DNA from: Lawsonibacter sp.
GTDB lineage: Bacteria; Bacillota; Clostridia; Oscillospirales; Oscillospiraceae
Direction: 5' to 3'
NCBI GenBank assembly: GCA_022799835.1
Contig: JAAWPF010000003.1
Coordinates: forward strand, 1-33,603
DNA length: 33,603 nt
Shown piece by piece: positions 22,332 to 30,900 of this stretch. The notes below the pieces were generated by a model. It was given only the letters and a program-made list of their open reading frames with translations, searched no databases and was not told where the DNA came from. Each line of letters opens with the position of its first letter. The first letter of the stretch is position 1. The position numbers and the translations under genes are program-made.

Positions 22332-23426
22332 TCAATAGAGGTAGCGCACGGTATAATTTTTCCCGTTGCCAATATAGTCCATGATGGCCTGACTGCTGTT
22401 GCCCGAGGAAGCGAAGGTGGGGTCCATCCTCTGCCAGACTGTGCCGTCAAAATAGATGATGCTGTCAATCCAGCCTGTCTGCTCAGTCCAGACACTGACC
22501 CAGGCATGATAGACGCTGCCGGCATAGCCCACCACCAGCTTGCAGGGGACCCCCTGGCTGCGGAGCATCCCCGCCATCAGAGCGGCATAGTCGAAGCAGA
22601 TGCCCTTGTTGTCGGCCAGGACCTTGTCCAGGTCGGGCAGATAGCCGCTCTGCACCGTCGCGGCCTTGGCGGTGTCATAGCTCAAATTGCCCACCACATA
22701 GTTGTAAACAGCCCCCACTTTGTCCAGAGGGTTGCTGAGATTCTGTGTCAGCTCCTTGGCCTTGGCGATGGTCTTGGCGGCCCCCTCATAGTTGACATAC
22801 TGGTTGGGCCGCAGGAAGGGAGCGAACTCGTCCTTCAGCGTCACCTCAAATGCGGCGGAGGCCAGTACAGCGTATTTCTTTCCTGTTGTGTTCTGCAGGG
22901 CCGTCACCTTATAGCTGCCGTTGCCATCGGACAGGGGATAGGTCGTCCAGCTGCCGGTGGGCAGGTCGTAGGTGTAGGTCGTGGTGGGTCCGGTCACCTG
23001 CACCCGCAGCCGCTTGCTGCTGCTGCCGGGAAACCGAACCATGACATAGCCGTCCTGGATATTGGAGTAATCGATCTCAGCGCCGCCGCCGGTTTTCACC
23101 GATGTGCCCGAAGCGGCCGGCATCAGCATGGTGGACACGGCCGGCGGGGCAGAGGTCAGCGGCACCAGGTCCTCCTCCAAATGGGTCCCGTCAATGGGGA
23201 CCTGGTCAATAAAGGCAGGCCCGGCGGCCTCCCCGCTTCCGCTGCTCTCCGGCGCGGAGGTATCTCCCTCGCTGCTGGCAGGGGGTTCCGCCGCCTGGCT
23301 GGAGGAGGCGGGCTGTCTGCCGCCTGTGCTGACAGGGCCAAAAGCGTCCTCATCCGCAACAGCCTGCATACAGCCCGTCAGCACACAGGCCATCAGCAGC
23401 AGGGGGATCAATTTTTTCAGTTTCAT
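22332..23426 (-). CDS. Transglutaminase-like lipoprotein
   Basis: 364 residues. The lipoprotein signal peptide ends in LTGC (Cys19), followed by a Ser/Pro/Glu-rich spacer (25-110). A beta-sandwich-like region (110-195) leads to a C-terminal transglutaminase/cysteine-protease core (about 205-340). The triad is visible: Cys277 in NKGICFDYAAL, His307 in VYHAWVSVW and Asp335 in MDPTF. Such proteins act on the outer cell surface as proteases or amide-forming enzymes on wall or surface proteins. AAAGGAGG lies before the ATG. It stands between the sortase genes and the pilC-like gene and could process or cross-link a surface fibre; that link is inference from position. The spacing to the upstream sortase is 60 bases. 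Confidence 0.88.
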   Translation of the reverse strand: MKLKKLIPLLLMACVLTGCMQAVADEDAFGPVSTGGRQPASSSQAAEPPASSEGDTSAPESSGSGEAAGPAFIDQVPIDGTHLEEDLVPLTSAPPAVSTMLMPAASGTSVKTGGGAEIDYSNIQDGYVMVRFPGSSSKRLRVQVTGPTTTYTYDLPTGSWTTYPLSDGNGSYKVTALQNTTGKKYAVLASAAFEVTLKDEFAPFLRPNQYVNYEGAAKTIAKAKELTQNLSNPLDKVGAVYNYVVGNLSYDTAKAATVQSGYLPDLDKVLADNKGICFDYAALMAGMLRSQGVPCKLVVGYAGSVYHAWVSVWTEQTGWIDSIIYFDGTVWQRMDPTFASSGNSSQAIMDYIGNGKNYTVRYLY

Positions 23427-23486
23427 GGCAGCCTCCTTTTGTGAGCAAACCAAAGTTATCCGTCATTCCGTCTCAGCGCCCGCGTC

Positions 23487-24119
23487 TCAGGCCTGGGTCT
23501 GCTCCTCCTGGACACAGCGCACGGTGAAGCGCTGCCGTCCGCCAATGGTACAGGTAAACAGGGTCAGGTCGTAGCCGCCGTAGCCGTTGGCCTCCAGCAT
23601 ATCCCGGGTCTGATTGGGCCTCAGCTGCTCCATGGCGGCCACGGAGTAGGTGAACACATTGCCCGCCATGTCGGTGAACCGGACCATATCACCCACATTC
23701 AGATTTACCAGCTGGCCGAAGTGCCGCTTGTAGTTATGTGCGGCGATAATCATATTATTTAAATAGGCCGACCCGTTATAGCGGCAGGGGGCGATCTTTA
23801 AATTGGGGTAGCTCCACTCGTTTAGAACGGGCAGCTCCAGGTCCAGGGCCGGGATGCTGATGGTGCCGACATAGTAGTTTCCGTCAATCTCCGTCACTGG
23901 CATCTCCACCCGGGGGTCGATCTGATAGGCGGGGATAACTCCTTCCGGAAGGTCCGTTTCGCTCGTTTCGTCGATTTTCATTGTCAGCGCCTGGAATGCC
24001 GCTCCCGCGCTGGCGCCGGCCCGGCCGTCCTCCCACATGTTGTAGGCGGTCAGACCACCTGCGCCCAGCAGCAGCAGCAGTCCCAGGGCCATACAGATCA
24101 GTCCGTCTCTATTCCTCAT
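23487..24119 (-). CDS. Second sortase, probably dedicated to the LPQTG protein
   Basis: 210 residues, one N-terminal membrane helix (about 7-27) and a C-terminal sortase barrel (about 80-205). Catalytic residues are His128 in IIAAHNYKRHF, Cys190 in LTLFTCTIGG and Arg197 in RQRFTV. The strand YVGTISIPALDLELPVLN is the sortase core entry. It lacks the C-terminal membrane helix and pilin-type features of class C, so it is more like a housekeeping or class D/B-type transpeptidase; I do not assign the class. Its ATG lies inside the end of the LPQTG protein gene (11-base overlap), so the two are translationally coupled, which argues that the LPQTG protein is its substrate, or that it anchors the finished pilus. 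Confidence 0.88.
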   Translation of the reverse strand: MRNRDGLICMALGLLLLLGAGGLTAYNMWEDGRAGASAGAAFQALTMKIDETSETDLPEGVIPAYQIDPRVEMPVTEIDGNYYVGTISIPALDLELPVLNEWSYPNLKIAPCRYNGSAYLNNMIIAAHNYKRHFGQLVNLNVGDMVRFTDMAGNVFTYSVAAMEQLRPNQTRDMLEANGYGGYDLTLFTCTIGGRQRFTVRCVQEEQTQA

Positions 24120-25287
24120 CCTGCGCCCCCCTGTGCTTCACCCAGCCAATCAGGAACAGGAACAGCCCGCCGACGGCCAGCAGGGGCACCGGCCACCACA
24201 GCTGCCCGGTTTGGGGCAGATCCGCCAAGGGCACGTCCGGGTCGTCCAGCTCGATGATCTCATAGGGGTCGCCCGGGGTTTTAGGCGGCGGTCCCAGGGG
24301 CACATCCGGGTCGTCGATGTCAATGGGAGGCGTGGGAATATCCGGCGGGTCATCAGGCGTATTATCATCCGGATCTTTCGGATCATCCGGACGGGTATTC
24401 GTAATCTTATAATTTTTACCGTTATTTGTGGAGACGCTCACCTGATACCCGCTGACCCCCACCTCTCTCACGGTCCACTCGCTTTTAGCGTCCAGGTCAG
24501 TCCAAATGTGGCTCCAGCCGTTTTCCTGGCTCAGGGTCACCGTCTCATGCAGCTTGCCGTTGCCCCACAGCTCCACCTGAATGCTGGCCGGATGGTCGCT
24601 GAGCGGTCTCCCGGCCTCGTCCAGCCAGACTTTGCTCACACTCACCGAGGTCGGCTTAGGTTTCTCCGGGGGCGGGCCGGGGTCGGGTCCGGGTGTATCC
24701 GATTCAGCAGTGACTTTCTCCCTGAAATTTGCGTATACATCTGTGAGCCAAGTGTATGCTTCGCCCGCTTCCATCCAGTTAGGCAGGCAGACCAGACGGG
24801 GTTCGGTGGTATAGGTTGTTCTCTCCGCCTTGTCATAATAGGTTTTCTGAGGTTTTATCAGATAGAGACCCGGGGGCAGATCGCTGAACTTGACAACTGC
24901 CTTTCCGCCGTCAAGCTGGGTTTTCCCCTCCCTGACCGGTTCGATTCCGCTGCCCGGCAGCTCCGAGTTCAGCGTCGTCGCCAGAGTTTTCCACTCCCCG
25001 GCTGTCGCTTTAGGCTCCAGGTCCTGGTTCAGTTTTTTCAAAATAGTCTCAAACCCGCCAATCGCGGTGTAGTTCACATCCGAATCCACGCTGGCAACCT
25101 GATAGAGCTCTACCGGCAATCCGCCGCAGGGGAACTCCAACGTCAAGGAGCAAATCGTGTCCAGCGGAAGTTTTTTTGTCGGGGCATTACCGTTCGCCGC
25201 CAAAACTGTCTGGGTCAGTCCGGAGATACATATCAACAGACACAGGCCCCACGAAACGGTTCCGCGCAGATATGTTTTCAGTCTCAT
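24109..25287 (-). CDS. LPQTG-anchored minor pilin / CnaB-domain surface protein
   Basis: 392 residues. A signal peptide (1-30, ending LTQTVLA) is followed by a pilin-like domain (about 40-200) with FSDLPPGLYLIKPQKTYYD. A short Pro-rich linker (PGPDPGPPPEKPKP) and a CnaB-type domain (about 215-300, SVSVSKVWLDEAGRPLSD, TVREVGVSGYQVSV) come next. The end has a proline-rich DPDVPLG repeat and a sortase signal LPQTG (357-361), a hydrophobic helix and basic tail KHRGAQDEE. The Lys in SKVW and the Glu in VREVG are the usual isopeptide partners. Likely the basal or minor subunit of the pilus, joined to the wall by the overlapping sortase gene's product. Confidence 0.87.
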   Translation of the reverse strand: MRLKTYLRGTVSWGLCLLICISGLTQTVLAANGNAPTKKLPLDTICSLTLEFPCGGLPVELYQVASVDSDVNYTAIGGFETILKKLNQDLEPKATAGEWKTLATTLNSELPGSGIEPVREGKTQLDGGKAVVKFSDLPPGLYLIKPQKTYYDKAERTTYTTEPRLVCLPNWMEAGEAYTWLTDVYANFREKVTAESDTPGPDPGPPPEKPKPTSVSVSKVWLDEAGRPLSDHPASIQVELWGNGKLHETVTLSQENGWSHIWTDLDAKSEWTVREVGVSGYQVSVSTNNGKNYKITNTRPDDPKDPDDNTPDDPPDIPTPPIDIDDPDVPLGPPPKTPGDPYEIIELDDPDVPLADLPQTGQLWWPVPLLAVGGLFLFLIGWVKHRGAQDEE

Positions 25288-25326
25288 ATGCCCGCCTGCC
25301 TTTCCACGCCCAGCGCGTCAAGCGGC

Positions 25327-26193
25327 TCAGGGCGTTATATTCTTCTGAAAGCTCTTCTTTAATTTTTCTTTCTTTTTCTTCTTTTTTCCACCGGGGTTGA
25401 CAATCAGCCACACCGCCAGCAGGAAGAGCAACGGGGCGGCCAACACAGGGGCCACCAGCATGGGGTCGACGCGTATCGCGTCGGAGGTAATTCGGGCCGA
25501 GCCCGAACTGGGATTCTCAATTCGAGTTCCCCGCACCAGCAGCCGGTGGCTGTTGATGCCGTAAGGGGTACAGGTCACCAGGGTACAGTAGTCCTGACCC
25601 TGTACAATGCCCAGCTCGCTCATCTCCTCCGGGAGGACAATGCGAATCTGGTTCACCTCATAGGTGAGTGTCTCGTTCAAAATTTGCAGCTGGAAGTAGT
25701 CGCCCTCGGCCAGCTGGTCCAGGTCGGTGAACAGCTTGGCGCTGGGCAGGCCGCGGTGGCCGGACAGCACGCAGTGGCTGGACACGCCGCCCACCGGGAG
25801 GGAGCTGCTCTCGATATGCCCCACCGCCACCTGGAGGACGGCATCGTCCGTGCCGTGGTAGATGGGCAGGGTGCAGTTGATTTTTGGGATATCAATATAG
25901 CCCATGATGCCGTCGCCGGCCATATTCAGCTGGCCGCGGTAGTCCTCCCACTCCTGCTCTGACAGCAGATAGGGTGTGGACCGCCCTGACATCCTCTCGT
26001 TATAGGCACAGGCATTCATCCAGATTTGCTCGTAATCGACGGCGGACAGTTCCGCCACCGCCTCGGCATAGTTGGAAATGGCCCGTGATTGATGAAAGGA
26101 GTTCCAATAATCGCTTGCTGTGGGGTACAGCAGCAGGGCGACCCCCGCCAGCAGTACTCCTATCAGCAATACGGTAGAAAGATGCTTCTTCAT
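25327..26193 (-). CDS. srtC: Class C (pilin) sortase
   Basis: 288 residues from the ATG at 26193; a TTG at 26202 sits too close to the G-run used as ribosome binding site. It has an N-terminal membrane helix (7-24), a sortase core and a C-terminal membrane helix (about 250-270) with a Lys-rich tail, which is the class C topology. Catalytic residues are His146 in SGHRGLPSAKLF, Cys208 in TLVTCTPYGINSHR and Arg217. It polymerises the major pilin by linking the LPETG Thr to a pilin Lys. The DP(F/W/Y) lid motif usual before the core is not seen between residues 60 and 95. It follows the pilin gene after a strong stem-loop that includes its ribosome binding site. Confidence 0.92.
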   Translation of the reverse strand: MKKHLSTVLLIGVLLAGVALLLYPTASDYWNSFHQSRAISNYAEAVAELSAVDYEQIWMNACAYNERMSGRSTPYLLSEQEWEDYRGQLNMAGDGIMGYIDIPKINCTLPIYHGTDDAVLQVAVGHIESSSLPVGGVSSHCVLSGHRGLPSAKLFTDLDQLAEGDYFQLQILNETLTYEVNQIRIVLPEEMSELGIVQGQDYCTLVTCTPYGINSHRLLVRGTRIENPSSGSARITSDAIRVDPMLVAPVLAAPLLFLLAVWLIVNPGGKKKKKKEKLKKSFQKNITP

Positions 26194-26204
26194 CTGCTTC
26201 AAGT

Positions 26205-26243
26205 CCCCCGCCGCGCCGCGGCCTTACCGCGGCGCGGCGGGGG
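26205..26243 (-). other. 17-bp all-GC stem-loop enclosing the sortase ribosome binding site
   Basis: CCCCCGCCGCGCCGCGG (26205-26221) and CCGCGGCGCGGCGGGGG (26227-26243) are perfect complements around a 5-base loop CCTTA. On the transcribed strand the 3' arm ends in GGGGG, the Shine-Dalgarno-like run of the sortase gene, 11 bases before its ATG. There is no T-run, so it is not an ordinary terminator. It probably lowers sortase translation and stabilises the pilin message end. Confidence 0.8.
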
Positions 26244-26282
26244 CGCGGATCCTTTATTTACGGTCTTGCTGTTGTTTGTGTC

Positions 26283-27914
26283 TTACTCGTCGTCAGCACT
26301 GCCCACACGGCGCTTGGTAACCAGAAGGACTACCGCGCCAATGGCCAGCGCGCCGCCGGCAATGTAGAAAATGGTGGTGCCGATGCCGCCGGTCTCGGGC
26401 AGCCGGGTGCCCTGCAGGTTCTCGATCTTGGCATAGCCGGCATCGTCGAAATAGTCGTTCTCAATATGAAGGGTCAGCTTGCCGGCCTCCTTGCCTTCAG
26501 TGGGAGTGGTCGAGGCATTAATGACAATCTTCACAGGCTTGCCGCCATTGATGGGGTTGTAGTTAGCGGGGGCAGTTTCGACCATCCAATAGGTCCCAGC
26601 CTCCAGGCCTTTCACGTTATGGGTAACAGTGCCATCTGTAGCTTTATTCTCCGTCAGCACTATACCAGCAGCGCCAGCAATCAGATTGCCGTTTTCATCA
26701 ACCTGATCCTCAGGATACAGAGTGAACACCGCGCCCTCCAGCGGATCTCCGTCGCCGTTGACCTTGTCGATTTTCAGCTCCAGCTCAAAGACCTTGGCGT
26801 TGTCCTCGTCAACGATACCGCCGCCGTTAATTTCCAGGCCGACCTTGTTGTTGTTGGTATCGTTGCTGTTAGCCCCGGTATTGGTCGTCTCATTGCCGGT
26901 GAAACTGGCCTTATAGATCACTTCGATATAGTCGCGGCCCTCAATATTGTCGATATTCTCCACATGAGGAATATCAATGTGGAACGTGCAATCATCACTC
27001 GGATCTGTACTAATCGTATAATCTTGGCCCTGACCCAGCTCTCTGAGCAAAGTTCCATCGCTCTTATAGGCTTTAACAGCTTCAATTTCTTCATAGCCCA
27101 GGCCGGCACCCTGGGTATCGTGCAGGGTGATATTGTAGCCGTTTCCTATCCCGCCGTTCTCCACGCCTGACTTATAGGCATCAAAGTTATCGGGCAGGGT
27201 AACCGTCAGCTTAAACCGAATGCCTTCCCCGGCCTGTTCAGCGCTGTAAATCTCGCCGTCGGACCACTCATCGTCAGAAGTGGGGTCCCAGACCTCCTTT
27301 TTGACTGTGCTCTTGCCTTCCTTGGGCTTGATTGTGGTATCCGCGCCGGCAGTCAGCAGCATATAGGTGGTGAGAGAACCCGCTTCATCCTTAATGGCGA
27401 AGTAGCCGGTCAGAGGATTGTCAATACTATCACCTGTCTCATTGTTCAGACTGACAGTACGGGTGATTGCGCCGCTGTCGATAATCGCCATGGCCAGCTT
27501 CTCATTCGCCGTAATCCGGTCCTCCCGGCTGCTTTGGGGATAGGCGTTGATGATGAGGTCAGCCACCGCTCGGGCGCCTTCTGCGCTTCCGAGGTCCGCG
27601 GGCTTGCTCTCCGCGTTAAAAGTAGCGCCAGTGGCATCCAGAGCCACCAGGGCGTTCCAAAGCGCCTCCTTATCTGTTACCGAGGGGCCCCAGTCCAGAG
27701 TAGCCAGGTTAAGGCTGGTAGCGTCCGAACCCGCGGCCTTGAAAATCTGATAGGCGGTGAAGGTGTGCCCCTGACCGCTGGTGGTCAGTTTGATCTGGGT
27801 GGGCTGCGGCGGGTTATCGCTGCCGCTCCCCTGGGAAGCCATAGCGGGAGCAACCATTCCCAGCGCCAAAACCAGCGCCAGAAGGGAGGCCCCCAGTTTC
27901 TTCAAATTTTTCAT
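26283..27914 (-). CDS. Major pilin, LPETG-anchored (SpaA/fimbrial isopeptide type)
   Basis: 543 residues. The signal peptide ends APAMA (residue 26). The N-domain includes TFTAYQIFKAA. A fimbrial isopeptide D2-type domain (about 215-385) has RFKLTVTLPDNFDAY and YIEVIYKASFTGNE. A SpaA/CnaB-type domain (about 390-495) has LELKIDKVNGDGDPLEGAVF and the E-box YWMVETAPANYNP. The sortase signal is LPETG (505-509), followed by a hydrophobic helix and KRR tail. No standard YPK pilin motif is seen; Lys residues in TIKPKEGKSTVKKEVWD are the best candidates for the polymer link. AGGAG before the ATG. It lies between the adhesin and the class C sortase, the usual order. DNA here is less GC-rich than the catabolic genes. 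Confidence 0.9.
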   Translation of the reverse strand: MKNLKKLGASLLALVLALGMVAPAMASQGSGSDNPPQPTQIKLTTSGQGHTFTAYQIFKAAGSDATSLNLATLDWGPSVTDKEALWNALVALDATGATFNAESKPADLGSAEGARAVADLIINAYPQSSREDRITANEKLAMAIIDSGAITRTVSLNNETGDSIDNPLTGYFAIKDEAGSLTTYMLLTAGADTTIKPKEGKSTVKKEVWDPTSDDEWSDGEIYSAEQAGEGIRFKLTVTLPDNFDAYKSGVENGGIGNGYNITLHDTQGAGLGYEEIEAVKAYKSDGTLLRELGQGQDYTISTDPSDDCTFHIDIPHVENIDNIEGRDYIEVIYKASFTGNETTNTGANSNDTNNNKVGLEINGGGIVDEDNAKVFELELKIDKVNGDGDPLEGAVFTLYPEDQVDENGNLIAGAAGIVLTENKATDGTVTHNVKGLEAGTYWMVETAPANYNPINGGKPVKIVINASTTPTEGKEAGKLTLHIENDYFDDAGYAKIENLQGTRLPETGGIGTTIFYIAGGALAIGAVVLLVTKRRVGSADDE

Positions 27915-27968
27915 ATCCTATTCTCCTTTCGATTTCTCATGTTTTGAGGGGTAATCCTGTTTGGGGCA

Positions 27969-30900
27969 TTACGTCTCATCCTTCGCCCCCCCTCTGTGGG
28001 TTCGCTTTTTATACCACAGGCAGCCCGCCGCCATAATCAGCAGCGTCCCCGCCCAAGCATACAGATTGACGCCTGGCCCACCGGTTTCAGGCAGCTCGTA
28101 GCGGTAATAGTTGGTACAAATGACATTCGACTGGCCGGTGCTCATGCCGCCGGTACACCGTATATCCTTGACGCGGTCCTTGCCCTCCACCGAGTAGGTC
28201 ACCTGGAAGTCCGTCCTCTGGCCGACCTCCTCAATGGTAAATGTCACACGCTTTGGCAGGCCGCGTATCTCGATATACTCGCCATGCTTCAGTTTTATCT
28301 CCGCCGTCTTGGGCGCCACCGAGTTTTCGCTTTGATTGCCCGCAATTTGTCCCAACAGCTCCTTGCTCTCCTCGGGGGCCTCCGCACCCTTGCTATACTT
28401 ATAGATGTCATAGGTGTCGGCAGTGTTGAACAGAGAGAGCCGGAAGGTGTACTCCTCACCGTAATCCGAATCCAGGCTGCTGTCCACCACTTTTTCCAGG
28501 CGCAGGTAGTTATCCCCGGGATTGGCCTCTGTGTAAGAGGGGACACTGATCATATTGGGCAGAGTAAACTGCATCCAGCAGGTGGAGCCGGAGGCGCCGC
28601 GCTCGGTGTAGTAGAAGTCCAAGAGGAAGGATTTTTCCTCGTGTCCCTCCTTACCGCCGGGAATATAGTCCCACAAGTCCACATATTCACCCACAGAGCT
28701 GTGAACACCGCCAATGTCACATACCATGCGGCCATCCAGGAATACCCACATGTCGTCATCGCCATAGAAGTAATACTCCAGCGGGCCAACGTAGCCCTCC
28801 GGGAGGGTAAACTGAACGGTAAAGTGCATTCCGAAATAGGCGTTGTGGTCCTCTCCGTCATCGCTATCCGGAAGCGTATTGTCCGTATCGTTGAACTTCG
28901 GCTTGCTTTCACCTCCAAAATGCGGGTCCGTATTGGTAACAGTATCCATTGGCCAGAAATTATTGGAGATTATCCACTTGGTCTTATTCCAGTTTTGTCT
29001 CATAAGACTGAAGCTCTCCAGATTCGACTCACTCATCACTCCGCTCACCGCAGTCAGGGTATAGGTGTCGCCGCTGCGGTCAAATACCAGATTCTGGTCG
29101 TTATAAACCGTTCTGCCCGGAACCGTTCCGTTCCCAAACAGGTTTGGCGCGTCCACATCCGCGCTGAACATCAGTTTGCCGCCAATGACCTGGCTGGTCA
29201 GGCCAAAGGTGCAGTCACCAAAGCTGCCCTTGCCCGCTTGTATAGTGTTATTGGTCCCATTGGACATATTCAGGTTGTTGCCGTTCCATTGTTCTGTTTC
29301 CAGCCCCATTTTCGTTTGACCGTTACCAAACGCAAGCTTCGCGCCGCTGCCCTTATAGTTTCCAGTATCATTGATCCCATGTTTTACTGTGTTTACGGGG
29401 CTTTTCCCATCATTGGGGCCGTTGGTAATGTCATAGTCGAAGAATGTGGCGCTATAATTGGCCCTATTTCCAGTCGCCCGGTAAATCAGCCGAATTTGAG
29501 TCCCTTCCGCAATACCGACGGTGTGCTCATCGACAGCATCCAAGGAGTTGGTATATTTCAAGCCGTCAAAATAGGGGTCCAGCGACACAGGGCTGTTCAT
29601 AATCGGCTCTTCCGGGTAAAGCTGTACCGCTCCGTCTGGCTGTGTGACTCTGACTTGGGCCAGAGAGTAGTGGATGCCGCCGCCGTCATCAAACTTATCC
29701 ACCACATCGCTGAGATCCTTCGTGGTCATCCCGTCGCCGTTGCCCGCCATGGTATCGTACTGCTGTGGGGCATCCCGATAAATCTGAGTTTCTTCCAGCT
29801 GAAATACTACCTTTCGGCTGGTTCGATCCAGCATCAGCCGCATTTGTTGGGTGTTGAGCGTCCCGTTCTGCGGCAGGACCGGCGCTGTCCTGTTATTCCC
29901 GGCCGCGCTGGTGTCAATGAAATCCAGCTCGACATATCTGTCTGTTCCGTCTACACCTGTTTCGTTTTCAAGAACGGGCCGGTTCAGCAGGGCGTAATAC
30001 TCCACGGTGTAATTGGGGAACTGTCCGGCCTGGGCCGCAAACGCCACCCCGCGCGCCCGGGGCGAGACCTGGAACAGCATAGAGACAGGGCCAGCCACCG
30101 CGGTTTCATTCACCACCACGGAGCTCAGCTCGGTCGTCCCATTCTCAGGCGCCTCACTGGAGAACGCGCCCAACATGATCTCGGGAGCCGCAGTTTTCTC
30201 TGATTCTTCTCCGCTGTCGATGTCGACATCATTGTCAATCGCCATGGTATCCGCTTCCTTATTCACCAGCGCGTCTACCAGTTCTTCGCTGAAGACCACC
30301 TCGGCCTCGATCTTGCACTGGGACAGATCGACCTCCCGCCCGTCGCTGGAAGTGACGGAGAATGCCAGCACCGACAGGATCATCTGCTCCGCACCAGACT
30401 TCGGGACAGAGGCGGCAATCTCCTGATACTCCTGGCTGTCCTGATCCGGCTCAGTCACCTGGAAATTGATCTGTACTGACCTCTCCGGCTGAACGGCGGC
30501 CTCTGGCCCCTCAGCGGCCTCCTCTGGCCCCTCTGTCTGGCTGTCCTCCCCTGACTGGACAGGGGCTTGCACCAAAGGAATCTCAATCTCTCCGCTGGTC
30601 ACGCTTGTTTTGTCAGCATCAGCACTGTTGCCGGCGTCCGGTTCTGCCATGTCTGTGCTGTCTGGCGCCGCGGAGGCATCTGTACGGTCTGGCGGCTGGG
30701 AGCTATCCGCACTGCCGCCGTCACTGATGTCTGATTCATCAGCCGGTCCTTCCGGCTGATGCCCCATTCCGCTGTCCTGGAACAGCGGAGCGCTGTCCTC
30801 TCCAATCAGTGTGGCGGGACCTGTAACATGGAAAATCACGTGGAATGCCTCAGACTCATATTCAAAATAATCATCCAGCTCTACCGCAGCCGGTTCCTTC

